A stretch of DNA of 39,672 nucleotides from Nitrospira sp. (GTDB lineage: Bacteria > Nitrospirota > Nitrospiria > SBBL01 > JAADHI01), in the NCBI GenBank assembly GCA_027020665.1, contig JALUVJ010000108.1:1-39672 (forward strand), read 5' to 3'. Made by a program: the position numbers and the translations under genes. The notes under the pieces were generated by a model. That model searched no databases. It worked only from the letters and a program-made list of their open reading frames with translations, and was not told the DNA's origin. Below, piece after piece: positions 33,197-39,672 of this stretch (position 1 is its first letter; each line of letters opens with the position of its first letter).

Positions 33197-34618
33197 ATGT
33201 TTAAAAAGGTGTTGATTGCGAATCGTGGGGAGATTGCCTTACGGATTATTCGTGCGTGTAAAGAGTTATCGGTGGCAACGGTTGTGATCCATTCGGAGGT
33301 GGATGCGGATTCTTTGCATGTGCGTTATGCGGATGAGGCTTATTTGGTTGAGCCGGGGCCGATTGAGGGTTATCTGAGTATTTATCGGATTATCGATTTG
33401 GCCAAGCAAAAGGGGGTGGATGCTATTCATCCGGGTTACGGATTTCTGGCGGAAAACGCCGAGTTTGCGGATGCCTGTGAGGCGAACGGCATTACCTTCA
33501 TTGGCCCGCCCGCCGAGGTCATTCGAACGATGGGGGACAAAATCTCCGCCCGGCGGAAGATGATTGAAGCGGGGGTGCCCGTCGTGCCGGGTTCTGCGGA
33601 TCCGCTGGCCTCCGTGAAGGAGGCCGCGTCTTATGCGGATGAGATCGGTTATCCGGTGATGTTGAAGGCTTCTGCGGGGGGCGGCGGCAAGGGCATCCGG
33701 GTGTGTCACAGCCGGGCGGAGCTTGTACGGCTTTTCCAGGTCACGCAGTCGGAGGCGAAGGTGGCTTTTGGCAATGACACGGTCTATGTCGAAAAAAATA
33801 TTCTCTCTCCGCATCATATTGAAATCCAGGTGTTGGCGGACAAACAGGGGCATGTTGTTCACTTGGGTGAACGGGATTGTTCGATTCAAAGACGGCATCA
33901 GAAGTTGATCGAAATCGCCCCTTCGCTGCTCTTGGATGAGGGGCTTCGGGAAAAGATGGGGCAGGCGGCGATTGCGGCCGCACGTTCGGTCAATTATGTC
34001 AGCGCGGGCACGGTTGAATTTTTGGTGGATACGGATCGGAATTTTTATTTTTTGGAAATGAATACGCGCATTCAGGTTGAACATACGGTGACGGAAGAGG
34101 TGACCGGGATTGATATTGTCAAAGAGATGATCCGTATTGCGGCCGGTCAATCGATTCCCGACCGGCAGGAAGATATTTTGTTGCGGGGCCACGCGATCGA
34201 GTGCCGCATTAATGCGGAAGATCCCAAAACAAATTTCATGCCGACGCCGGGCGAGATCACCGCGTATTATTCGCCGGGAGGCATCGGGGTGCGTATTGAC
34301 GGCAATGTTTACAAGGGCTATGTCGTGCCGCCCTATTATGATTCGCTTTTGGCCAAGCTGACGGTGCGTGCAAAAACGTGGAACGGGTCCGTGCAACGTA
34401 TGAGTCGTGCATTGGATGAATTTGTGATTCGCGGTGTGAAGACGACGATTCCTTTTTTAAAGCAGGTGATGGAAGATCCTGATTTTCAAAGCGGTGCATT
34501 TGATACGAGCTATATTGAGACGCATTTGGATAAATTGAATGTCGCTACGCCTGTAAACGAGATGGATCGGGTCATTGCCATTGCCGCGGTTATTGCGGCC
34601 CATTCAAGACGAGAATAG
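33197..34618 (+). CDS. pycA: Pyruvate carboxylase subunit A (biotin carboxylase)
   Basis: A 473-residue ATP-grasp enzyme that carboxylates biotin on a carrier domain using ATP and bicarbonate. It has FKKVLIANRGEIALRIIRA, GYGFLAENAEFA, the ATP lid KASAGGGGKGIRV, RDCSIQRRHQKLIE, EMNTRIQVEHTVTEEVTG and GHAIECRINAEDP. AccC is nearly identical in family terms; I favour PycA because the next gene is a carboxyltransferase-biotin carrier protein of the pyruvate/oxaloacetate type and no accB is adjacent. ATG 33197 gives the family N-terminus. GTG 33188 has a slightly better upstream AGGTG. It begins 14 nt after the preceding stop. Confidence 0.92.
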   Translation: MFKKVLIANRGEIALRIIRACKELSVATVVIHSEVDADSLHVRYADEAYLVEPGPIEGYLSIYRIIDLAKQKGVDAIHPGYGFLAENAEFADACEANGITFIGPPAEVIRTMGDKISARRKMIEAGVPVVPGSADPLASVKEAASYADEIGYPVMLKASAGGGGKGIRVCHSRAELVRLFQVTQSEAKVAFGNDTVYVEKNILSPHHIEIQVLADKQGHVVHLGERDCSIQRRHQKLIEIAPSLLLDEGLREKMGQAAIAAARSVNYVSAGTVEFLVDTDRNFYFLEMNTRIQVEHTVTEEVTGIDIVKEMIRIAAGQSIPDRQEDILLRGHAIECRINAEDPKTNFMPTPGEITAYYSPGGIGVRIDGNVYKGYVVPPYYDSLLAKLTVRAKTWNGSVQRMSRALDEFVIRGVKTTIPFLKQVMEDPDFQSGAFDTSYIETHLDKLNVATPVNEMDRVIAIAAVIAAHSRRE

Positions 34619-34661
34619 ACATCGTGAAAAAATGTAATAAACATCAACAAAGGGAGGTCGT

Positions 34662-36542
34662 GTGGCGGATTCAAGTAAAAAAGAAGAGTTAAAGCCAAGC
34701 TTATCACCGGTTCAGTTCATGGACACCACGCTCCGGGACGGCCACCAATCGCACCTTGCCACACGGCTGAAGCTTGAGGACATGCTACCCATTGCTGAGA
34801 AAATTGATCAGGCGGGTTATGCCTTTATTGAAATGTGGGGCGGGGCGACCTTTGATTCTGCGATTCGCTATTTAAACGAAGACCCTTGGGAACGACTGCG
34901 TGAATTAAAGAAGGTGATGCCCAATACGCCATTCCAGATGTTGCTTCGGGGACAGAATTTGGTGGGCTATCGTCATTATGCGGATGATGTGGTTGAGCGT
35001 TTTATTGATCGTGCCGTTTCAAATGGGATGAATGTGTTTCGCATTTTTGATGCGCTTAATGATTTGAGAAATCTAAAAACCTCTTTCCGGGCGACGATGA
35101 AATACGGCGGCAAAGTGCAGGGGGCGTTTTGTTATACGGTGAGTCGATTTCATAACAATGATCTTTTTGTGGGTTTGGCTAAACGTTTGGAGGACATGGG
35201 TTCTGATTCGATTTGTGTGAAGGACATGGCGGGTTTGTTGTCGCCCTACGACGCCTTTGATTTGATCAGCAAATTGAAGGAGGCGATCAGTGTGCCGATT
35301 CACTTGCACACGCATGATACCAGCGCGATGGCGGTTGCAACTTATGTAAAAGCCATTGAAGCGGGTGTGGATGCCATCGATACGGCGATTTCTTCAATGG
35401 CATCGGGTACCTCGCAACCGCCGGTGGAGACCCTTGCGCGCATCCTGGAAGGGGGTGCGCGCGATCCTGAATTTGATATGTCTTTACTAACTGAAATTGC
35501 GGACTATTTTAAAGAAGTGCGAAAAAAATATCATGAGTTTGAATCGGACTATACCGGGGTGGACCCCAGGGTACTCACCTATCAGATTCCGGGTGGTATG
35601 ACCTCCAACCTTGCCCGGCAGCTTGCGGAGCAGCAGGCCCTACATCGCATGCAGGACGTTTTGGATGAAGTCCCTAAGGTTCGGGAAGATTTTGGTTTTC
35701 CGCCCTTGGTGACGCCCGCAAGTCAAATTGTGGGGACGCAGGCCACCCTCAATGTGCTCACGGGGGAGCGTTACAAGGTGATCACCAGCGAAACGAGCAA
35801 TTATTTAAAGGGCTTGTACGGCAAACCTGCGGGGCCGATCAACGAAGCGGTGCAGAAAAAGGCGATTGGAGATGATGCGCCGATTACGGGGCGTCCTGCA
35901 GATTTGCTCAATCCGGAACTTGAAGGTGCGGAGAAAGAGCTGTCCAAGGCATTGGGGAAAAAAATTGAGAATATTGAAGATGTGCTGACTTATGCCTTGT
36001 TTCCTAAGGTTGCACTTGAGTTCTTTAATCAGAAGGATCAGCCTCTTGTTAAAAAATCGGAAAAAGCACCTCAAGTCGAAGAGGTGCAGGCCCCGTTGAT
36101 CGCACCCAGTGAGTTTAACGTGAAGGTGCATGGGGAAACCTTTGAGGTGAAAGTCGGCGGCGTTGGGCATCCCGGGGAAGGGGGGCGACCTTATTTCATT
36201 TATGTCGACGGACAGCTCGAGGAAGTGATGGTCGAATCCCTTTTAGAGGTCATGCCTGCTGCCGAGGGGCGGATTGAATCACACGCGGGTGGACGCTCTA
36301 TTCGCCCCAAAGTGGCCGATGACGGGGATGTGACCACTCCGATGCCGGGGGCGGTTGTTGATATCCGGGTGAAGCTGGGCGAAAAAGTGAAAGCAGGTGC
36401 GGTTGTGCTCATTATTGAAGCAATGAAGATGCAAAGCGAGGTGCATACGGCTATCGACGGTGTGGTCCAGGCGATTCACGTTGCTGAGGGGGATCGGGTG
36501 AATCCGGATGAGGTGTTGGTAGAAGTGCGTCCGGAGGTGTAA
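34662..36542 (+). CDS. pycB: Pyruvate carboxylase subunit B / oxaloacetate decarboxylase alpha-type
   Basis: A 626-residue protein combining a carboxyltransferase TIM barrel with a biotin carrier domain. In the barrel, FMDTTLRDGHQSH carries the metal Asp, ICVKDMAGLLSP the carbamylated-Lys equivalent and HLHTHDTSAMA the metal His pair. The conserved PYC/OADA domain follows, then a linker and the C-terminal biotinyl domain with EAMKM near residue 585. The start is GTG 34662 with GGGAGG about 4 nt upstream. With the biotin carboxylase gene immediately before and no oadB/oadG sodium-pump subunits in view, a two-subunit pyruvate carboxylase making oxaloacetate is the best reading; decarboxylase alpha is the alternative. 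Confidence 0.92.
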   Translation: MADSSKKEELKPSLSPVQFMDTTLRDGHQSHLATRLKLEDMLPIAEKIDQAGYAFIEMWGGATFDSAIRYLNEDPWERLRELKKVMPNTPFQMLLRGQNLVGYRHYADDVVERFIDRAVSNGMNVFRIFDALNDLRNLKTSFRATMKYGGKVQGAFCYTVSRFHNNDLFVGLAKRLEDMGSDSICVKDMAGLLSPYDAFDLISKLKEAISVPIHLHTHDTSAMAVATYVKAIEAGVDAIDTAISSMASGTSQPPVETLARILEGGARDPEFDMSLLTEIADYFKEVRKKYHEFESDYTGVDPRVLTYQIPGGMTSNLARQLAEQQALHRMQDVLDEVPKVREDFGFPPLVTPASQIVGTQATLNVLTGERYKVITSETSNYLKGLYGKPAGPINEAVQKKAIGDDAPITGRPADLLNPELEGAEKELSKALGKKIENIEDVLTYALFPKVALEFFNQKDQPLVKKSEKAPQVEEVQAPLIAPSEFNVKVHGETFEVKVGGVGHPGEGGRPYFIYVDGQLEEVMVESLLEVMPAAEGRIESHAGGRSIRPKVADDGDVTTPMPGAVVDIRVKLGEKVKAGAVVLIIEAMKMQSEVHTAIDGVVQAIHVAEGDRVNPDEVLVEVRPEV

Positions 36543-36554
36543 AATAGGTCCATA

Positions 36555-37238
36555 ATGAATGAAATAATCCAACAAATAAGCATCATGGTGTTGCCGCTGA
36601 TTTTTGCGGTGACGCTGCACGAAGCAGCGCATGCCTGGGTGGCGGATAAAAAAGGAGATCCGACTGCGCGCCAGTTGGGGCGGATTACGATGAATCCCTT
36701 GTCTCATATTGATCTCTTCGGAACGGTGATTATTCCGCTGTTGATGTTTGTGTCGACCGGATTTATTTTTGGATACGCGAAGCCGGTTCCGGTGAATCCC
36801 CTTAATTTGAGGCGCCCCAAAGAAGATATGGCCTGGGTTGCGGCGGCCGGACCGGGCATGAACTTGATCCTGGCGGTCATCAGCGGCATTTTTTATCGCC
36901 TGCTTTCCGATCCGGCTTTTATGGGCGGAGGCGGGCTCATGGGGAGCGGGGCCTCTTTTTTTCTGTTGCCTCTGCGTGAAATGTTTCGATTTTCCGTGCT
37001 GATTAATGTTGTTTTAATGATTTTCAACTTGATTCCCATCCCTCCGTTGGATGGGGGACGGGTCTTGGTCGGGCTTTTGCCAAGGGCGCAATCACGCCTG
37101 ATTAGCAGTATTGAACCCTACGGCATGTTTGTCTTGGTCTTTGTTGTTTTTCTGGATCCTTTTGGCCTTATGAGAAAAATTGTGTGGCCGCTGGTTTCAA
37201 TTGTATCTCACTACATTTTTGGGGATTTTATCATTTGA
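36555..37238 (+). CDS. Site-2 protease-like M50 family membrane metallopeptidase
   Basis: A 227-residue polytopic intramembrane zinc protease of the short, PDZ-less M50B type common in bacteria. HEAAHAW gives the HExxH zinc motif inside the first hydrophobic region (about residue 22), and NLIPIPPLDGGRVL supplies the third ligand Asp. About five or six TM segments are present, including the AAAGPGMNLILAVISG segment. ATG 36555 has AGGT 6 nt upstream and lies 12 nt after pycB, so it is probably co-transcribed. Substrate unknown; no anti-sigma factor gene is adjacent. Confidence 0.93.
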   Translation: MNEIIQQISIMVLPLIFAVTLHEAAHAWVADKKGDPTARQLGRITMNPLSHIDLFGTVIIPLLMFVSTGFIFGYAKPVPVNPLNLRRPKEDMAWVAAAGPGMNLILAVISGIFYRLLSDPAFMGGGGLMGSGASFFLLPLREMFRFSVLINVVLMIFNLIPIPPLDGGRVLVGLLPRAQSRLISSIEPYGMFVLVFVVFLDPFGLMRKIVWPLVSIVSHYIFGDFII

Positions 37239-37257
37239 TCCTGTCCGCTTGCTTTCT

Positions 37258-37434
37258 TTAATCATGCTCCGGTTCGGCCGAGCCGTGGCGATGTACAACC
37301 TTATCTTCGTCAAAAATTTCCTGCATTTCTTCGGCAAGGCTTTCTGCTTCGTTTGGAATGCGGCGAAGTGGAATCTTAAATACGCTCTTTTCTTTCTCTT
37401 TTTTCTCTTCGCTTGGTTTTTTATCCTCTGACAT
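37258..37434 (-). CDS. Small hydrophilic protein of 58 residues (function unknown)
   Basis: Below the size cutoff of the ORF track, but well supported: GGAGGG sits 8 nt before an ATG that opens 58 codons ending in TAA. The product begins MSEDKKPSEEKKEKEKSVFK, continues IPLRRIPNEAESLAEEMQEIF, and ends GSAEPEHD. It is very charged, has a Lys/Glu-rich disordered start and a probable amphipathic helix (about 25-45), and contains no Cys, Trp or TM segment. It converges on the M50 protease gene (19-bp gap) and is divergent from moaA. A weak TGAACA-N18-TATATT lies upstream on its strand. I do not recognise the family. The two track ORFs here (37180-37431 plus, 37197-37475 minus) are shadows of this frame. 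Confidence 0.7.
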   Translation of the reverse strand: MSEDKKPSEEKKEKEKSVFKIPLRRIPNEAESLAEEMQEIFDEDKVVHRHGSAEPEHD

Positions 37435-37530
37435 TTATTTTCCCTCCGGAGATTAATTTGTTTGCAATATAGCACACCTTGTGTTTAAATGTTCAGACTA
37501 CTATGATCCTGGAGTTTTTCTTGAGTTGCC

Positions 37531-37559
37531 TTGACAGATGCTTACTGATTTTATAAAAT
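37531..37559 (+). promoter_or_regulatory. Sigma70-type promoter of moaA
   Basis: A perfect TTGACA at 37531 is followed after 17 bp by TAAAAT (37554-37559, 5/6), about 50 bp before the moaA ATG. No molybdenum-cofactor riboswitch fits in so short a leader. Confidence 0.7.
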
Positions 37560-37607
37560 TACATATATTTTTCAATAAAACGCCACCTTTTGATTGAAGG
37601 AGGAAAC

Positions 37608-38603
37608 ATGGGCGCACTGGTTGATCCATATCAAAGATCCATTACATATATGAGAGTTTCTGTCACAGATCGTTGTAATTTAAGGTGTGTTTATTGTATG
37701 CCGGAAGAGGGCTTGAACTGGACGCCTACGGATGAAATTCTTTCTTACGATGAACTACTTCGCATTATTCGTGTTGCTGCAAAAAGAGGTCTTCAAAAAG
37801 TTCGGATTACAGGGGGTGAGCCTCTTGTGAGAAAAGGTGTCATTGGTTTTATTGATCAAATGAATCAGATCCCGGGTATTGAGGAATTGGCGCTCACGAC
37901 AAATGCCGTTTTTTTAAAGCAAATGGCGGGAGATCTTTACAAGGCGGGTTTAAGACGGATCAATATCAGTCTGGATTCGCTCAATCCGAAAACCTTTGCA
38001 GAAGTGGTCCGGCGCGATATTTTTGATATGGTTTGGGAAGGGATTGAAGAAGCCGAGCGTGTGGGCTTTAAACCTTTGAAGATCAATGTGGTGCTTCAAC
38101 AAGGTGTAAATGATCATGAAGTGGCCGATTTTGTCAATTTGACGCGGCGCAAGCCCTACCACGTGCGTTTCATTGAGTACATGCCTTGCGCCAACTGGGA
38201 CACCTGGGTCAAAACCTATAAACCTTTCCAGGCCGTTGTGGATGAAGTCGAAGATAAGTTCGGCGAGTTGATTCCGCTTAATGGTGCGAATGAAGGAAAC
38301 TCCGGTCCTGCGGAAAACTTCAGGTTGCCGGGTGCGCCGGGCGTGGTGGGTTTTATTCATGCCGTAAGCCATGATTTCTGTGATACGTGTAATCGTGTTC
38401 GTCTTACAGCCGACGGTCAGATTCGCCCCTGTCTTTTCTCGGAAATTGCGGTTGATTTCCGTGATGCGCTGCGTAATGACTGTAGTGACGAAGAAATTGC
38501 AGGCTTGCTGGATCAGGTCTTGTTTGTCAAACCGGAATATCATGAGTTGGATATGATTGCGGAGCAGAAAAAATTGACGAACATGGTGAGTATCGGTGGT
38601 TGA
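37608..38603 (+). CDS. moaA: GTP 3',8-cyclase MoaA (radical SAM)
   Basis: A 331-residue radical SAM enzyme catalysing the first step of molybdopterin synthesis, GTP to 3',8-cyclo-7,8-dihydro-GTP. The SAM-cluster motif is CNLRCVYC near residue 25, followed by RITGGEPLVRKG and NISLDSL. The second [4Fe-4S] cluster that binds GTP has its ligands in FCDTCNRVRLTADGQIRPCLF. The C-terminal GG, needed for activity, is present (VSIGG). ATG 37608 has GAAGGAGG 4 nt upstream, so the track's TTG start is rejected. It is a single-gene unit: no moaC, moeA or mobA in the window. It implies molybdenum or tungsten enzymes elsewhere in the genome. Confidence 0.97.
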   Translation: MGALVDPYQRSITYMRVSVTDRCNLRCVYCMPEEGLNWTPTDEILSYDELLRIIRVAAKRGLQKVRITGGEPLVRKGVIGFIDQMNQIPGIEELALTTNAVFLKQMAGDLYKAGLRRINISLDSLNPKTFAEVVRRDIFDMVWEGIEEAERVGFKPLKINVVLQQGVNDHEVADFVNLTRRKPYHVRFIEYMPCANWDTWVKTYKPFQAVVDEVEDKFGELIPLNGANEGNSGPAENFRLPGAPGVVGFIHAVSHDFCDTCNRVRLTADGQIRPCLFSEIAVDFRDALRNDCSDEEIAGLLDQVLFVKPEYHELDMIAEQKKLTNMVSIGG

Positions 38604-38632
38604 TATTTAACAAGCAGATTAAGCCTGGATTT

Positions 38633-38668
38633 AAAATAGGGGGAAACCTGGGTTTCCCCCTATTTTTT
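38633..38668 (+). terminator. Strong rho-independent terminator after moaA
   Basis: A 16-nt perfect inverted repeat (AAAATAGGGGGAAACC / GGTTTCCCCCTATTTT) around a 2-nt centre, so about 14 bp of stem with a 6-nt loop, then continuing T residues. It ends the moaA transcript 30 bp after the stop. Confidence 0.93.
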
Positions 38669-38760
38669 TGCAAAAATCCTCAGAATTTATGTGCTTTGTG
38701 CAAAAAGGGAAATACTGTGCCCAAATTCCTCAATCGCGGAATTCGGGCTGCGCTCCGGCC

Positions 38761-38789
38761 TTGCAAAGCCGTAACGAATTAGCTATATT
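38761..38789 (+). promoter_or_regulatory. Putative promoter for the FGE-like gene
   Basis: TTGCAA (4-5/6) and TATATT (5/6) with 17-bp spacing, about 60 bp before the ATG at 38851. Confidence 0.5.
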
Positions 38790-38850
38790 GAAAAATCTTT
38801 TCCTTAAGTAAAGGCATATTTTCCTTATCTTCAACTAGAGGCTTGTATAG

Positions 38851-39672
38851 ATGATGAACCGAAAAGTGATTCTGGTTTTTTCCGGTGTCATGGTTTTTTG
38901 CACGGCACTGATTGGTATCGCTTTGGTTGTCGAATCCGTTAAATCTAAAAGAATTCAAGCCTCGACCAAAGGGCTTGAAATGCGTGAGCGGGACGTGGCT
39001 GTTGTCAAAAAAGTGGATTACAGCCAGTTTGAAACCATTAAGGGGGGAGATGGGCGTGAGATGGTGCTTATTCCCGCAGGTTCGTTCACGATGGGGGGAG
39101 GAGCGGACGGGGATCTAGATGAGCAGCCGCAGCGGGTGATTTACCTGGATGCTTTTTACATGGACAAATATGAAGTCACGAATGCTGATTACGCCCGTTT
39201 TACAAATATGCTGAAACGTCCTGGACCGATGATTCCTGTATTTGAGGACGATGAAAATTTACTCAAAGGGGACGATCAGCCCGTAGTCGGAGTGGCTTGG
39301 GTTGATGCGGTGGCCTATTGCCGTTGGGCCGGTAATCGTCTGCCGACCGAAGCGGAATGGGAAAAAGCAGCGCGAGGTGAAGACGCGGTGAAATGGCCTT
39401 GGGGTGATAGCTTTCACGCATCACATGTCAATGGGCACGGTTCTCAGGACGGGTATAAATATTCCGCCCCCGTGGGTAGTTTTGAATCAGGCCGGAGTCC
39501 TTACGGTCTTTATGACATGGCGGGCAATGTTTCAGAGTGGGTTGCGGATTGGTACGACCAATTTTATTATAAGGATGCGCCCTTTAAAAACCCGACCGGA
39601 CCGGAAGATCCCGGTATTATAAAAGTGCTTTCTTATCGCGGCGGTTCTTACAACAGCACGGCACATGATTTA
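38851..39672 (+). CDS. Membrane-anchored SUMF1/formylglycine-generating-enzyme family protein, 5' part
   Basis: An open frame of 274 codons to the window edge, missed by the ORF track because it lacks a stop. AGAGG lies 9 nt before ATG 38851. An N-terminal TM or uncleaved signal anchor (VILVFSGVMVFCTALIGIALVV) is followed by about 35 residues of linker and then a FGE-sulfatase domain: REMVLIPAGSFTMGG, YMDKYEVTNADYARF, PVVGVAWVDAVAYCRWAG, RLPTEAEWEKAARG, WPWGD, LYDMAGNVSEWVADWYD and YRGGSY. The domain end, where true sulfatase-activating enzymes carry two copper-binding Cys, lies outside the window, so whether this copy is an oxygenase or only a carbohydrate/lectin-like relative cannot be told. 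No sulfatase gene is in view. Confidence 0.9.
   Translation, partial: MMNRKVILVFSGVMVFCTALIGIALVVESVKSKRIQASTKGLEMRERDVAVVKKVDYSQFETIKGGDGREMVLIPAGSFTMGGGADGDLDEQPQRVIYLDAFYMDKYEVTNADYARFTNMLKRPGPMIPVFEDDENLLKGDDQPVVGVAWVDAVAYCRWAGNRLPTEAEWEKAARGEDAVKWPWGDSFHASHVNGHGSQDGYKYSAPVGSFESGRSPYGLYDMAGNVSEWVADWYDQFYYKDAPFKNPTGPEDPGIIKVLSYRGGSYNSTAHDL

Noticed and set aside
33266-34396. 376-codon ORF on the minus strand, antisense to pycA
   Set aside because: It shadows a highly conserved biotin carboxylase; the translation is His/Arg/Asn-rich with no recognisable domain, as expected from antisense frames in codon-biased genes.
37180-37475. Two track ORFs (83 and 92 codons) in the M50-moaA interval
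   Set aside because: Low-complexity Phe/Leu or Lys/Arg translations; they are alternative frames of the 58-residue gene, which has the good ribosome site.

Overview
The window is a dense stretch of bacterial chromosome of medium GC, about half. It reads as a diderm bacterium with meso-diaminopimelate peptidoglycan: MurE carries the DNPR signature, and there are Sec-exported and lipoprotein-type envelope proteins. The dcw order, with pgeF, yggS, proC, yggT and divIVA following ftsZ, together with the eukaryotic-type kinase, the two-subunit pyruvate carboxylase and the cupredoxin-like exported proteins, fits Nitrospirota or a neighbouring lineage (Nitrospinota, deltaproteobacterial groups). I cannot settle the phylum from sequence alone, and I see no phage, IS, CRISPR or rRNA/tRNA genes.

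Layout. (1) 2-2313, plus strand: a tandem array of three paralogous exported proteins (the first cut by the window edge and absent from the ORF track). Each full copy has a signal peptide, a beta-sandwich N-domain, a cupredoxin-like domain with an amicyanin-spaced type 1 copper motif, and a C-terminal carboxypeptidase-regulatory-like domain. (2) 2253-24637, minus strand: a compact 22-gene division and cell wall (dcw) supercluster, in transcription order mraZ-rsmH-ftsL-ftsI-murE-murF-mraY-murD-ftsW-murG-murC-murB-ddl-ftsQ-ftsA-ftsZ-pgeF-yggS-proC-yggT-divIVA-pbp. A consensus promoter and an MraZ-box direct repeat precede mraZ. A GC-rich hairpin separates ftsA from ftsZ. Most junctions overlap or lie within 20 nt. 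(3) 24848-30823, minus strand: serB, a membrane-anchored Ser/Thr kinase, a small exported Ig-like protein and a lipoprotein with an SbsA-type Ig domain plus eight propeller-like repeats, closed by a hairpin terminator. (4) 31017-37238, plus strand: a TPR plus periplasmic-binding-protein fusion (LpoA-like), pyruvate carboxylase subunits A and B, and a site-2-type M50 peptidase. (5) 37258-39672: a 58-residue minus-strand gene missing from the ORF track, moaA with a clear promoter and a strong terminator, and the first 274 codons of a membrane-anchored SUMF1/FGE-type protein running off the right edge, also absent from the ORF track.

How they work together. The central cluster provides cytoplasmic UDP-MurNAc-pentapeptide synthesis (murB, C, D, E, F, ddl), the lipid steps (mraY, murG), the septal polymerase and transpeptidase (ftsW, ftsI), the divisome scaffold (ftsL, Q, A, Z), and a downstream set (yggT, divIVA, a second class B-like PBP) that suggests local control of wall growth. 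The flanks are envelope biology (copper-site proteins, propeller lipoprotein, kinase, LpoA-like protein) and central anabolism (serine, pyruvate to oxaloacetate, molybdopterin). Nothing here is clearly a brand-new system. The most open questions are the cupredoxin array, the kinase/Ig-like/propeller-lipoprotein set and the small hidden gene.
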